Positions 43,501-57,065 of a stretch of 64,000 bases of DNA are shown in pieces. Within the stretch, counting starts at the first letter, position 1, and every line of letters starts with the position of its first letter. The stretch is from NCBI GenBank assembly GCA_019914945.1, contig CM034105.1, positions 6,262,001 to 6,326,000 of the forward strand, read 5' to 3'. Origin of the DNA: Typha latifolia. Lineage: Eukaryota; Streptophyta; Magnoliopsida; Poales; Typhaceae. The notes beneath the pieces were generated by a model. The model saw only the letters and a program-made list of their open reading frames with translations. It was not told the DNA's origin and did no database searches. Position numbers and translations under genes: made by a program.

Positions 43501-45850
43501 CCTATTAAAACTAGTAAATTAAATTTTCTTAAGCATCTGAAGTCTGTTCAATTGATGCATATCCTAAGCTGGCCCTCTTGTCTCAACCAAAACACAATAT
43601 CCAAGTGAAAAACATTCCTACAAGAAAACTAAAATTAATTGAAGGGCAAAGTGAACTTCAACTTTTTTATCTATATATTCCTCTAAACATTCACAAGTAA
43701 ATGTGATCAGTAAAATAGTGAGTTGTCAACAGAAATTGGTATCAACATAATATAGAATTTCAACTAAGTATTCTAAAGAGCATATAGTTAATAAACTAAT
43801 TGGTCTTTAATGAGAAGTTGGGAACAGCTTTAAATAACATTACGAGAATTAAAGTTGAGAAGAAAGACTTCCTAGTTAAATGGTTGCTAACAAGATATAT
43901 TCAGAACAAGATGATTTTGTATATGACTTCATTGCTGGGAGGAGGGAAACAACTCTATATTTTAAAATAGGTAACACATAGACCTAAAAGGAAATCGCCA
44001 TTTAGGGACACTATACCCACCCTGGCCTAATGTAGAATTTTTCCAAACCTATCTGAGTCACAATGTTCAATAATGCTGTATTCTTATTAATAGATAACTT
44101 GGAATGTCTCTAATGACCTTGATCTCCGACATACCTGACAACCGATATCTTCTGAGACTATGCCTTCAACACGCCTAAGGCTTTCCATAAGCGTGCATCT
44201 TGCCTTATCAAACTTCATGAGAATGGATTCACTGGTTATAGCCTGGTATACCAATACATGGATATAAGAAACAAGAATACTAACAAGAAGAAATTAGTAC
44301 AGAAACATATCATATCTACAATCAGTATAATACAAGACAAGAATTAATGTTTGTCTAGTATAGATAGAGACATCAACATATGGTCAACAGACCAAATTGT
44401 CCATGAAGATACATTCCTCATGAAGTAAAAATTAATAAATACATATATAAGAAGACAATTTAAAGAATGGAGGAATTCAGAAGTAGGGCTCACATAGAAA
44501 ATTTACTTGTTTCAGTGTTTCACAATAAGTTGAAAAATGATTTACCTATATAAGTTGTAATAAATTATAAGATACAAGAATATTAACAGTCGACTACAAG
44601 CCACCAAATCAGAATTAAAGAAGATGGATTGAAAAGGATTAAATAAGGCTCCACTATTATTTGTATCTCATACAATAATAGTACAATATGAATGATCGTG
44701 TCCTTGTACCAAATATTCTAAAAAACCTAGTAGGTGATTCTAGGTTGTGATGGAATCGGATAACATCAACATTCATTCTTTTGCATGGGTCATGGACAGG
44801 AAGTCCAGTTTCACCACTTTATTAGTTGTACAGGAATTTTATAGAAAGACCAGAGGAAGGATAAAAATTGAGTCCTTAATTGTTAATTACTTAATTTATT
44901 ATTGATACAGGATAAACAAACTATATGTGTCAGGAACAAGCAAAGATCAGTCACCAGACAAAGCGCATAGCTCTCTCTAACACATAGAAAGGTGAAGATA
45001 TCAGTTGGACTTGGGATCATCTATTATTTGAAATTATCCCTTATAAGAGGGACAAAAAAAAGAAAATCAGGAATTTGGAAACCTCTGGAAGAAAGACAGA
45101 AGGTAAAGGCAATATGACTTATGAGGAAGAACTCACCAAATAGAGCTTGCTACAATCTGCACAATGCTGAAGAAGGCCTTTGGCTCTATCAAGGGCTACA
45201 TGCAGTGAACACAGTGCCTGTATGCCAGACTTGCTTCTCGGCCTTGCCGCTTCAATAAAGGGGAAAATCTCCAATACTTTACGAACATTCCCATATAGGG
45301 CTCTACATATTCCACCATGCAACTGCATATTACACACCAAAATTTGTGAAAAATATAAATTAATGGTACATACTAAACCATCTTAATAAGCTTTTGCAGG
45401 CCCTCAGAGGCTCAGACAATGGTAAACCAGAGTAGGAACAGTACCATGGATGGCTTTTGAAACATTTAATTTCTTGAGCAAATGCTTAGAACCTTAATGA
45501 GATTAGCTTAAGGAAAACATTAGCTAGCTTCTTTTACTTCGCATATTAGTGATTTGACAATCTTTTAGCAGAAGATATATATATATATATATACATACAT
45601 ATATGCATCTGAAAAAGACTAGATACTTGAGTAAGTACTTCATTAGCATTAAAGAGATATAATAAGATATACATAAATGTTATTGAAAACAATTACAGGC
45701 AGTAAAATTGGAGACAACTTATAATGGTACTAAGTACTTTTACAAATTAATTATCACATGAATTGTGAAGAAACGTCAATAGATTTATTCAAGCAATACC
45801 TTCGCATCACCAGCTACAAAAAGATTCTCTTCGACATCAACAGCTTCCAT
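40527..45850 (-). CDS. PUB45: PUB45-type U-box/ARM-repeat E3 ubiquitin ligase (five coding exons)
   Basis: It transfers ubiquitin from an E2 to substrates. Coding exons on the minus strand: 45850-45800, 45322-45137, 44242-44135, 43125-41957 and 41331-40527. All introns are GT-AG, and the sum of 2319 bases gives 772 residues; Arabidopsis PUB45 has a similar length and the same ending, SFSVYQC. The start [11 protein letters not shown] is preceded in frame by TGA two codons upstream. Residues 18-115 form the U-box N-terminal domain ([18 protein letters not shown]). The U-box at about 280-348 ([16 protein letters not shown] ... [17 protein letters not shown]) has no zinc ligands, as is normal. 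A linker of about 100 residues precedes ARM-type helical repeats (about 440-700). The clade is PUB6/PUB7/PUB45; the symbol reflects similarity, not proven orthology. Nothing suggests inactivation. Confidence 0.93.
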
Positions 45851-45876
45851 CCTTCACCCTCACCAGAGCTTAACCA

Positions 45877-46560
45877 TCTGATAAGCAAAGCAAACTTTCA
45901 ATTAATGTATAACGACTACAAAACAATCCCTAAAGAACTATGTCGGTATCTATAGCACACTATTTCCAGAACATTACACCAAAAGAAAAAAAAAACAGAG
46001 AGGGAGAGAGATAAGACCAACACCGATACTGAACAACAGATCTAACAAGAGAACTGCCCTGAAGACAAAGCTTCATCAGATCTCACTCCAAAAGATTAGA
46101 AGAGGGTCGAAACGAATAGGGACGGAAAAAAACAAAAAACAAAAGCGATTTTCTTAGGATTTTTCTATCATTTCGAACAGCGCGAGCTCAATAACAGCAA
46201 AACGCAAAGGGATTAAGAGGAGAAAAGGCCATGATATCTAAAAACATTAGGAAATCTCTATCATTTCCTAGCTCGAAACCCACCACGACATCAGAAGATC
46301 CCCCAGGAAGGCCCTCCGACGGGGATTCGTTAGAAATGGATCGGGATTAGAGAAAGCGCACCCACAAGTCACAAGCAATCAAGATCTATCTCGTCTTCGC
46401 CGCTTCCATTTCTAGGGTTTCAAGGATAGGGATTAGAGTAGCACCGTGATATTCTCCGCTTCTCCCGCATCCAAGGAAGTGATGAGACCGTTAAGAGAGA
46501 AAGGAGGGGAAGAGTGCGAACAAAGAGAAAGGAAAGGGACATTGGATTTTTATTCGCAAA
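45877..46560 (-). other. Probable 5' UTR and promoter-proximal region of the PUB45-like gene
   Basis: On the minus strand an acceptor CTTATCAG at 45885-45878 lies 27 bases before the start codon, implying an intron in the 5' UTR. The sequence 46560-46200 has the mixed CT-rich, less AT-rich character of a plant leader. The leader donor could not be fixed. A TATA-like TTAAATAAT lies near 46577-46569. Confidence 0.35.
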
Positions 46561-48159
46561 AATCTAACCATTATTTAAGTACCAATCATTTGAAGTAATA
46601 TATGGACACTATAATTATGTCTACTTCTAATTATTTGTTATTTAACTCTAAAAAATCCTCTATAATTATGCCCTACGTGTCAAGGTAAAAATAAATCAGA
46701 TACTCATGGGATAATAGCAAAAACTCTTCGCTAATTATGAATATGAATATAGATCATTAATGTATACAACAAAGCTCAGAACTGGAATCAAATTAGATCA
46801 GATATTATCAAACTCTAAACTCTGATTTAGAAAAATATAGTGTTTGGTTGTAAATCGCATCTAAAAGTTAAAAGGTGAATTAATTCAAGATTAGCTATAT
46901 ATCAATACAAGAACATGAGTTGACTAATAATAGATCTAAAGAACTTGACGCTTGATCAAGGACCACTTCAATGTGGACCCACTAGCCTCATAATTTTGAA
47001 TTTTATAACCGTTGTATTCCAATTTAAATTCGGCGGTGATTTGTCTCCCTTTTGTTTCGACTTGCCGACCTCTTTTGTCCATTTAAAGACTTGTCGAAAA
47101 CCTCTATTTTGCTAAAAACAACCCTATCTATAAATTATAATTGTGAACCCCTTGAGGCGTTCTTATGATATTATGAGAAAATGCGAGGGCTTTTATAATA
47201 AAATCGACCTCATTGTCTTCTAATGGGTAGTACGGATCATGAGACTATGGTACCGACCATTTTGGATCAAAATCTCGCGACCTCACACGTGGCGCACACT
47301 GTGGCCCATAATTATCGGCGTATATTTATTTCATGGTCCTTTCTTTACACGTGGAAGGATTGCAATGGGTTGACCTAGTTGATCATTTATCATGGACGCG
47401 TGGCAAAAGATGGACCGTCGAATGGGGCTTGCAGAAGGGTGTTCGAGTCTCCTGGACGGCAAGGAAGAAATCTTCGTCACATGTATTGAAGACGTAAAAG
47501 ATACAATGAGATTCGATGTCCCGCGGAGGAGATTTGGAAATATGCTTCTCTCTTTTAAAAGAGAGCAGAGAAGTTAGCAATTTAGCATAGCGAGTAAAAT
47601 TTTCTTTCTGGATCTCCTGCAAATGGACACCTTTGATTGCTAGATAAGCAAAAATAAATAAATAAAAGTTTAATTATACCTAAATTATTATTCTAGATGA
47701 TGCTTATATTATACTTGTTAATTGCCCCGTCAATATCTCCTTCATATAATAGAATGTCGCAAGTACCACATGGGTGACTATAAGGGATAGGATTTTAAGT
47801 CTCATAGTGCCTAACACCTCCTTGCCTGAGTAAGGTACAGGAAAAACCATATTATAATATGATATTGTAGGGTCCATGTCTAAAGTTCCATCTATGGATC
47901 CTAAATAATCAAGCATTCAATTCGTCGAGCTTAGACGGACGATTATACCACCGTTGGCAAGAGTTAAACCTTTCAAGGTAATAAAGTTGCTAATGCGAGG
48001 GTAAAATGACTAGACCAATCGGCACCTAATTGGCGCAATGTAATATGCACCAATAAAAAAAAATGTATGTTGGAGGAGAGGACACGTATAGAGCCTTCTT
48101 CCTTCCCCCCTCTCAACTTTCCCGACATAGTATCTTATCCTCTATCGAGGCACAGCTTG
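46561..48159. other. Unassigned intergenic sequence upstream of the PUB45-like gene
   Basis: No gene recognised. The part 47780-48010 (ATAATCAAGCAT, GAGCTTAGACGGAC, GAGTTAAACC) has a diverged direct-repeat partner at 51030-51190. Confidence 0.4.
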
Positions 48160-49669
48160 TGTAACACCCCAATTTATATATAAAAGAAAAATTCTCTGAC
48201 GCACGCACCGAGCTAGCTGACGAGATTTAGCATACTATGGAGATTCCTTAGGCGATTAGAATTCATACAAGTTTAGAATAATATAGTTACAGTCACTATA
48301 CCTGTCATGACACTGTAGAAAATGTCGGTATTAATACATGCATTTAGCATACCACATTATATCTTTACATATGTAATTATTGATAATTTGTTTATCATGA
48401 TATTATGAGATTGTTAATGTAGCATAAGCATTAGTGTGATGATGTTCTCCATGTATCTTGTATGATATACCCTTGCGTATATATCTGTTGTGAATATAGA
48501 ATGTAACGATCATGATGACTATGACATGCTTTATACACTCATAGACACCGCACTACTTCCACCTATCATTAGTAGTCGGGTTCTGACTAAACAGTACCCT
48601 TACTCACTCAGCCCAGAGTTAAGGGTAGAGTGTATTTTATATGACTATACTATTAGCGGCCTACACCTGAGATTGGGAGCCTGTGTGGCATTCAAGTAGT
48701 TATACTGCATAGTCAGGACTAGATTATGATGATAGAAGAACATGATTGTGATACGGGGATATAACTCTAGCGGTACCCGACGACGCAGGTTAGGGCGTCT
48801 GTTGATGAGCCGAAAGCTCCCGATTCTCCCGCTGAGGGCGGTGATGATTTAGAGAGAGTGAGATATGGGCTTACGACCAGAGTTCTTAGTCTGATGACCA
48901 TAGACAACCGGTTACATGTAGTGTCGCCATACACGTGTAGGTGGCATTACCGCTAGATGTGTATATATCTCCTCCCGATGTATGAGATGATGGATGGTTA
49001 TGTGATGGATGATTATTTCTTGAAAGTATTTACCCTGTGTGGTGAATAACTCGGTGAGCGATGATAAGTATGATTAATGCTTTGGTAGGCATGAGATGAC
49101 TAAACTGCTCTTTTATTGCTATACATAACATGTAAACACTATGATTGAGATGTGTACGAATAAGAGATTGTATCAAGCTTTATATCTGTGTAGACTTATC
49201 GTGATACGTTTAGGAACTAGCATGTTCCAAGATAATGAATGATAATCTTTATCGATTGCAATGATTTGGTAACTCATGGTAAGTCATTTCAACAAGCATA
49301 CTGCTATTATTAGCAAATATAGGCATACATTGGATATACACATGTGATTTTATTATTTTAGATCATATGGATCCTACTCGCTGGGCTGTAAGCTCACCAC
49401 CTCGTTGTGGCATTATTTCAGAGCTAGGAGGCGCAGTGTGGGTAGCGAGGAGTAGCTGTCTTTCTTTCTTTCAGTATATCTATTAGTTGTATTAAGCCCC
49501 TGCTATGGCCTTGTTGTGGCCTGTGGAACTTGTATCCGGACTCTTATGGTTGAGTTTATTTATGGTGAATTTGTGCTATTATGTGCCTTGTGAAATCCTT
49601 GTACTGACAGGTCATGTGATGCACCGCGTTGGGGGATTACACGTGTATTTGGAGGTTTGGGGTGTTTCA
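48160..49669. mobile_element. 1.5-kb solo LTR with perfect 5-bp target-site duplication
   Basis: The left end is TGTAACACCCCAA and the right end TTTGGGGTGTTTCA; the termini are inverted copies with one mismatch over 13 bases and have the TG..CA rule. GCTTG lies immediately outside both ends (48155-48159 and 49670-49674). The interior contains no ORF of note (69 codons at most), no primer-binding site and no pol. The length and TSD fit a solo LTR, probably Ty3/gypsy, produced by LTR-LTR recombination. Strand cannot be assigned with confidence. Confidence 0.8.
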
Positions 49670-49674
49670 GCTTG

Positions 49675-51460
49675 CTTGGCAATCACCCTGCACATGCCAC
49701 CCGCAGTGAGCTAGCGCACATGTAGGGCGACTAGCCTTAGGGAGAGGATCCCCCTTCCCTTTTTATCTTCTTCCCCATTTTTTATCGGCATCTCTTTCTA
49801 CCCGAGTTGTCATTTCTCTTTCTGTATTTGTCATGGTCGTGATCCGTTTTTTTCGTCCTCTCCTTTGTCGATAAGATTTCACTCCTCCGCTTTAGTAGTG
49901 TTGCATTTAGGTGAGATGAGTGAGTTTTTGGGCTTCTCCTCTACCATTGCCACCTCTTAGGGTTTTTGGACAACGATCGATCCTCAGACGACCCTTGAGC
50001 TCATAAAGCTTGAGGGGGCAAGCTATTATGAGTTGGAACCCTCCTTGACCCTAATGTCATCTATTTAAGCACATTATGTCGGTGGCAATAGCGCTTGTTG
50101 GAGCTTTGAGCTCACTGAGGCCCTTGTCCAACCACTCACCATGTCTCCTCTCCCATCTCCAGCGCTAATCCCATCTCAGCCTCCACCCCATCCTCTTCCT
50201 TGCTCTGTTGGTGATCGTCAGTGGTTATTTAACTCTATCGAGTCAAGGTCTCCTTCCTTGGTGACCCTTCCTCCTCCTTTTCTTTAGTAGTCGGCCTGCA
50301 ATAGGGGGTCACTAGGGCACTCCCCACGTACTCGGCATTAGGTTTGAGCAAAAGAGGGGAAGAACTGGGTGACTCAGGCTATCCTAACCCGAGCGTCGTC
50401 GAGCTAGCCTAACCAAGCATGGTAGAGTTGGCCTAACCCAAGAGCGGCCAAGCTAGCTTGGACTAGCCTAAGCCTTGTGGCTGGGCTAGTTAGACCCATT
50501 TCGAACTAGGTCTTAGCCTTTACCCATCTTGGGTAGTTTTTAACTTTCTTTTATTCATTAAATATGATAAATTTGATAGTAACTCATTATTTTACGACAA
50601 ACCTCCCTGGGACTAATGCGAACCCCAGAGCGAACCCAGTTTAGATCGGGTCTTCTTAGCACTAGGGATTTAGCATATCCAAGTAAGTGGAGTATCTTTT
50701 CTTACCGTTATCGATTAATACGATGTGCTAGCTAGGCTATACATTAGAGCAGCTCATAAATGACCTGTTAGCATTAGCATTATAGTTGCACATGATGATT
50801 TACCACGATGGTTGATAAGACTACCTTTACCATGATTTGTACATATCTCGATTAGCGTGCCCATATATGATAATATGTTACTCTATGATAATGATATTTT
50901 ATATTATACTTATTATGGCATATATTATCATACCACTAGCACGCATGCACTACTATAAAAGATGTGACTTCTATATCTTGATAGTACTTGACACTTTCCC
51001 CAGCTAGGATAAAAGGCAAGGGAAATATATAAGGCCCATGCTTGTAGTTTCTTAACTGTGGATACTGAATAATCAAGCATGCTGTTCACTAGGCTTAGAT
51101 AGACCATTACACTTATTGTCAGTTGACGAGAGCCAAACCCTAAGTATTCAAGTTGGAGATTAAATAATAAGATGGTATAGACCTAACAATACTCGATAAT
51201 GCAAGGTGAGAATATTTATGAGTGGCGGTTCATGAATTTCGCACACCTAGTGTAAAAATGTTGAGCTGAGACCTCGGGTGGGTAGCATCGAGGTGTGATG
51301 CTGACTAATGATGATGGGTCTATTGTGATGGACAATTAGTTAACTATTGCTAGGTAATAGGTAAGTGATGCAGGGTCTAAATATATAAGGTAAAATATAT
51401 TTAACTTTTTTTTACAATCTATCAAGTAAAAGAGTTATTATAAATAAAAGTTGCTATTAT
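49675..51460. other. Unassigned, partly GC-rich repetitive sequence
   Basis: Short frames only. Irregular AGCTAGCCTAA/TGGCCTAACC motifs recur at 50370-50490. The segment 51030-51190 is a diverged direct copy of 47850-48010, so the two may be LTRs of one old element that was later invaded by the solo LTR. Confidence 0.4.
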
Positions 51461-51699
51461 AATATTTAGGGTATGTTTAGGTTGTTACTATTTCTTGAGC
51501 CAAGTCATGACATGACATCACGTGCAGTGCAAGATTCTTGCTAGTCCTGGAAGGCATCACATCACATGGACCCATACCGTGCTCTACCGACACCCCCATG
51601 CCATGCATTATATTACTACTGGAGCATTTGGATAAGGGAACACATACACAAGTAATACAACTATATTATGTCATGCCTTGCATGTGCCGACATTAGATT

Positions 51700-51702
<3 letters not shown>

Positions 51703-51734
<32 letters not shown>
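51703..51734. repeat. (TA)n microsatellite
   Basis: About 16 uninterrupted TA units. Confidence 0.95.
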
Positions 51735-51736
<2 letters not shown>

Positions 51737-52650
51737 ATATCAAGTATCAGAGCAGAAGAATTTGAGTTAAAAATTTTATTAGATTTATCTGCCTTAGAAA
51801 TGAGAAAGAATATTAAAATCTAATATACTTAAGTTTTTTAGAGTATTAACTCTCTAATACCTCTATCAGAATGGCATGCCCTTTTAACGTATATTATGTT
51901 GGATGAGTCAATTTTTTTCCAAGGTTGGTCTCCTTACAAACTTAAATACTTGAATAAGTTATTATTTCAGTTTTGTACATGTTAGTTGTTAGGCTCCTTA
52001 GAGAAAAAAAAAACCATGAACACAATTAGCATTTTACTTTAAAGTAAAGTGCTCAACAAGTTAGCACTTTATCCCAAACATAACACGCACCGTCAGTATT
52101 CTACTTGATAAGGACCCAAAGAATTTTGTACTATTTTTAAGCTTAGTTACTTATTTTTCCCTAATTTGTGCTTATACTACCCAAATCCCAATTTTGATAT
52201 CTCTCTAATTTATCCCATTACAATATGATATTTCTCTATACTTTATGATATGAACTGCCTTCGAGGTGTATATCTGTGGTGAGGTGGTGGTGGGATGGTA
52301 ACGGTGGTATGGACAATGAGATTTAGAAAGAGGAGATGAGGATTGTAATGGTGATGATGATAAATCTGAGATAGAAAGAAAATGGGGGGAGAAGATTGCT
52401 TGCATTATGAAACTATGGGGATTGGCAGTTGAAGAAGGGAGGAGGGACAATGATCTTGGAGAGGACAGTGACCTAACTTGAGAAAACCAGAGGGAAGGAG
52501 GTCGAGAGATAAGAGGGAGGAGAAGGTAGAAAATGATCAATATTTTTTTAAAACTCTAATATTCGGTACCCTTCGCATATTTATTTTGAGGCCGACCCTA
52601 ATGACTCATTAATTAAGCCCTCAACAAAATAAATAGCTAAAATAACCTTA
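51735..52650. other. Unassigned intergenic sequence
   Basis: No gene recognised. The minus-strand 111-codon frame at 52205-52540 is Ser/Pro/Leu-rich over a purine-rich segment and shows no family resemblance. Confidence 0.4.
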
Positions 52651-52659
52651 GCTAGACTG

Positions 52660-52900
52660 AATCAGCTTTCAAGCATTTGAATGATGTTGATTAGGCGTTC
52701 AAACAACTCGACGAAGGCTATTCTAGGGTTCACGCGTGCGAACGCTCAGCTCTGAGGTTCAGATGTCGTTAGCTAGGCATTCAAATGCCTCAAGAAAAGC
52801 TACTTTCGAATTAGAGTGCTGGAATACCATTGGCCAAGCATTTGAACACCTAAGTAAGGCTAGAAGTTATTTAAAAATAATAAACAACTAATCCTAAATA
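52660..52900. repeat. Degenerate LTR fragment with GAACGC/TTCGAA motifs
   Basis: Motifs such as GCGTTCAAAC, GTGCGAACGC, GGCATTCAAATGCC and CTTTCGAATTAG recur as in the U3 regions of the chromovirus LTRs, followed by an ATAAACAACTAATCC stretch that is also typical of those LTR edges. Confidence 0.4.
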
Positions 52901-54794
52901 AGTAGGTTCGATCTAGCAAACTAAATGTCCCTCATGAGGTGACCCGATTGAGCCTGGATCACATTACTCTATCCAATTGCAACATATTATCCCTTTATAG
53001 TTTATCTGAACACTAACTATGTAAGTGGTTCTCTTCTATGCCAATGAGTTGCTGCTAATGTTCTCAAAATTAAAGAAGTCTAGCATAGTTAACGATTCAT
53101 CTACTTGATACATCTGACGGTTCCAACTTGTTACCAACATACTTACATAGACGAAAAGTGATATTTATACAAATAAATTTGAATATATAGTAGTAATGTC
53201 GAACTCCAACCCCATATAATTAATTATATGGAGATAATTCCTTGATGGTTTGGTCTAACGACTCAACTCGATGGTGTGGTAACTTAGATAGGCAATTTCG
53301 CAACATATCAGCTTATAATGATGCCTCGATGGTGTTTAGTTCAAAACAATAGCTCGGTGGCACACATGACTTAAAAACCTAAATTATACGGCTTAGTATT
53401 TTGACTAAAATATAATAAGACCTAAATGCCTTTATATCTATATCTAGAAAGAGTTAGTTCTTTGTGTAACCCAAATCTAGCTTTTTAGGCTTATAAAAAA
53501 AATATCAAGTCAACCCCAAGCAATATAACAATAATGGTAGGAATTTATATCCACCCAAACTTTATAAATTTGGGTTCCCAACGTGGTAGACAAGTAGCAT
53601 CATCTAAAGCAGATTCCTCATAGTTTCCATAATTAATTGTTGATGCATACCCTTCAATCTTAGTCAACTAAATTCAGAATCTAAAACTATTTCCAATTAT
53701 TTGTTCAACTATTAAAGATCTACACTAACCTAGCCTAACATTTTTATTTTTTTTTTATATCTAAATTTAGTCTAATTTAAAGATAGTGAGAATAGTTTGG
53801 CTATTTTATTATTTATTTATGACAAAATATATTAATATTAATGACACACCATTATCTTTGCACAAAACATCGTATAGTTAAAATTTGGCGATGATCACAG
53901 AGGGATTAAGTATTTAAGTTTGAAATATAAAGAGGCAAGTTAAACTCGAACCATATAAACCACAAAGAAATATACTGTAATTTGCCCAAAAAATTATCAC
54001 ACCATTGTATATTTTACCTTATTATTATTCATATCTTATTATATAAGTATTTTATCATTTGAGAAGTATTTTACTTTTAATGCCTCAAAAACATCTAGTA
54101 ATCTTAACATATGAGTACTATAGATGCAAAATAATCACAGTACTCGTGTGGTTCGGAGTATCTCAGGTATTTTAAAGCTTTTTCAAAGGTAACAGAATCT
54201 TTTATATTATGTCCATTATTTGTTATATTAAAATTAATTCATAACATATTTGAAGTATTAAAGTAAAATATAAAGATCAAATGGTAAAAATATCTATACG
54301 ATAGAATGTTAATAATAATAAAGACAAAACATAGAGTATTTTATTAATTTTTTCAAGGATATATAAAGTTCTAATGTCATATTAAATAACTTTTATTGAG
54401 TTCTATAACTAGTGGTTCGATCCTTCTAATCTATGACAAATATAATGATTTTTTTCCGTAAATATTAGGGTTAATATTTGATTATAAATTATATGATCAT
54501 AATTTATCCACACACACAAAAAAAGAAGAACATCGGAGCCCATTCTGATATAAATTAGGATAACTGCACAAGAGAAGTATATTATTGTAGTAGATTGGCA
54601 TCTACGTGAATCCATACACAGAGATGATCTCTCCCTCTCCCTCTCCCTCTCCCTCTCCCTCTCCCTCTCCCTCTATCCATCTATCTTTTGGTGTTGATAT
54701 CTACATGTTTCTATAAGTTTTAGCCTACCCAAATGACTGGACAACAACAACAATAATAATAATATGATGATGATATTCTCCGTGGCACCGATAG

Positions 54795-54830
<36 letters not shown>

Positions 54831-55246
54831 TAATAATTTCAAGGTGCACTGTATTTGAACTATGCCAATGTGGTGGCATTAAGGCAGGGAAGCAAGTGGT
54901 CCATATTTTTGAAAGACTTGCAAAGACAAAAGAGTACTAGCTAGGACACTGACAAATTCTCTCAACTGAATCTACTAATTACTCATTTATTTCTAAAAAA
55001 ATTAAAATGTATGATAGCATATTTAGATTTAATTAATCGATAAACCTTATATTTCTACCAAAATCTCACTTAGTTATTGTTTTTCTTTTTAGCAGGACTT
55101 GTTTTCAATTTCTTTTGCACATAAAAGCATGTTTCCTCTTTTCTTTCGAGTTTGTCGTTCTGTTATTTAATGCTTATAAATGCTGAGAGAACAATGTAAG
55201 AATAGAAAAAAATTGACCTACACCATCTTCTCCTTCTTATTCTTAT
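52901..55246. other. Gene-free AT-rich sequence with microsatellites
   Basis: No coding potential was recognised. It contains (CTCCCT)n at 54628-54673 and (AAT)n at 54797-54830. Confidence 0.5.
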
Positions 55247-55606
55247 GGAAAATTTGCATTTAATATCATACATTTTAACAAAATTACAGCTTATACCCTA
55301 TATTTTTACTATTTACAAATCGAGCACTATAAATTTAGCGAATATGTATAGAAAAAATTTAGAGTTAGATTTCAATTAACACCATTAAAATATTTCGTTA
55401 AGTAGAGATATTTTATTTCTAAAATAACAAAAAAAAAGCTCTTATTCTAAAATAAAGATATTTTTATATACTCAACCCAAATGTTTGGTTAAGTTTAACT
55501 AACAAATTTAACAGCATGGGTGTTTTCTACACATATTCGCTAAATTATAGGGCCCGATTTATAAATAGTGAAAAATGTAGAGTGAAAACCATAATGAAAA
55601 TTTTCC
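55247..55606. repeat. 360-bp palindromic MITE-like element
   Basis: The ends GGAAAATTTGCATT and, mirrored, GGAAAATTTTCATT are inverted repeats. The arms continue inward through TATTTACAAATCGAGC..AATTTAGCGAATATGT, mirrored by ACATATTCGCTAAAT..GATTTATAAATA. The centre is near 55430. No ORF is present. Target duplication was not clear. Confidence 0.78.
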
Positions 55607-55724
55607 TATTCTTTTTCTTTTGTTATCTCTTCTTATTCTTCCTACTTTCTTCTCTCTTAATTTTTGTTTTTTAAGTCTCTCTAATCCATATCTAATTAAT
55701 ACAATAAAAGATTAATTAGAGATA

Positions 55725-55870
55725 TTCAGAGGTTGTTCGAATATTATGGAACGACTTTATAAAGATCTATGATATCATGATCTACAACTTTTGTATTCAA
55801 GCTTTCTCCAGATTAGAACTCTATCTTTGTAAGAATGAAGAAATCTTTCGAAAAAAATAAGGAAGGCTGA
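55725..55870. repeat. Single arm of the 56585/57735 foldback family
   Basis: GAATATTATGG, GATATCATGATCTACAACTTT and GAATGAAGAA match the right arms at 56870-56970 and 58060-58160. Confidence 0.5.
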
Positions 55871-55939
55871 TTTTGCTAAGTTATGTTTATCTTTAATATA
55901 AGCTAATAAGGCAAATCGTAATGAAAATTAACATAGGGT

Positions 55940-56393
55940 TAGTCTCTATAAATATGTGGAGTGCAGCCCTAGCCCTAATTAATAATCATTGAAAGAAAAT
56001 GTTAAATAAATCTGAGTTTAGCCAAATATTTCTTATCATCTTTATTTTTTATTGTAGCCATTAGATCGTTTTTATCTTTATAAGAGTATATCATATATAA
56101 CCCTTTCAAGCATCCAAACCTTAGCCACCACCTTCCTCCAGTAGCCACCATCCTACTATACGGTCATTCACCACCACCCTTGGCCGTCCGCCACCGTCCG
56201 ATGACTGCCGCAACGTCGGATATTTACCGTTCTGCCCCGTTCTGACCTATCTCCACTATTTTATTTTTAAATTTTCATCTCGACCTTCGATTTAGGTGAA
56301 ATAAGTCATTAGAACTCTTACTCACGAGGCTACCACTACCTAAATTTTCATAATTTTCTTACGTCTAGATCGGTCCAAATCTTGTTCGTAACA
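55940..56393 (+). mobile_element. LTR fragment of the short-element family
   Basis: It aligns with 140-482 and 24500-24910: TTAGATCG, CCTTAGCCACCACC, CGTCGGATATTTACCGTTC, TTTTCTTACGTCTAGATCGG, and ends GTTCGTAACA with a canonical CA terminus. The U3 part is not recognisable. Confidence 0.65.
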
Positions 56394-56584
56394 CTTTTTC
56401 TATATAAGTCTCTCTAATCATTCTTTAAAATATAGTAAGAGACTTATAAGATATTATAATGATATAATTATGATAAATAAAATAAATAAAAAGCTTTTTA
56501 ACCAATTTTTTTAAAAAAGAACTTAATCTACATGGAAAATAAATTACAATATCTACATAAAAAAACTATCAATTATAGTTAGAA

Positions 56585-57005
56585 TTTAGTACCTAAACTA
56601 AGAGTTCTTCGTTCTGCCCTAGAAAGATTCTGAATCTAAATAAACTCTCAATAAGAAATTCTACATCATAATGTCACTGATCTTATCTAATTGGTTTCAT
56701 AATAGTTTGACATCAAATGAATATCTTCTAAATTTGAAAGCCGCGCAAAATTAGAATTTCGTAGTTTATATACGAAATTCATAATTTAAGTATAATAATT
56801 AAACTACGAAATTTAATTTTTCACAATTTAAGGGAAATATTCAAAAGGTAATTGTGTGACATCCAAATATTATAAAACTAATAATACAAAATTTGTGTCG
56901 TCATGATCTAGAACTTTTATATTGAGATATTTTTTAGATTCAAACTTTATCTATTAGAATGAAGAATTCCTAATTTAAATATGAAATTCATTTTTTAAGT
57001 ACGAA
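56585..57005. repeat. Foldback element, arms about 200 bp
   Basis: GAGTTCTTCGTTCTGC, TCTGAATCTAAATAAAC and ATAGTTTGACATCAAA on the left are mirrored on the right by GACATCCAAATATTAT, TTTTAGATTCAAACTTTATC and AGAATGAAGAATTCC. The centre is near 56790, where TTCGTAGTTTATATACGAA is itself a palindrome. Confidence 0.68.
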
Positions 57006-57065
57006 ATTTTGATTGTAATTCACTATCTTTTTTTTTAAACAAAATTCATCATTAATTTAGAAAGT

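Noticed and set aside
47383..47622. Opposed frames of 79 and 61 codons upstream of the PUB45-like gene
   Set aside because: Both strands are open over the same stretch with no motif; treated as chance.
52205..52540. 111-codon minus-strand frame with a hydrophobic start resembling a signal peptide
   Set aside because: It reads through a simple purine-rich GA/GGA stretch; the Ser/Pro/Leu composition is a by-product of that.
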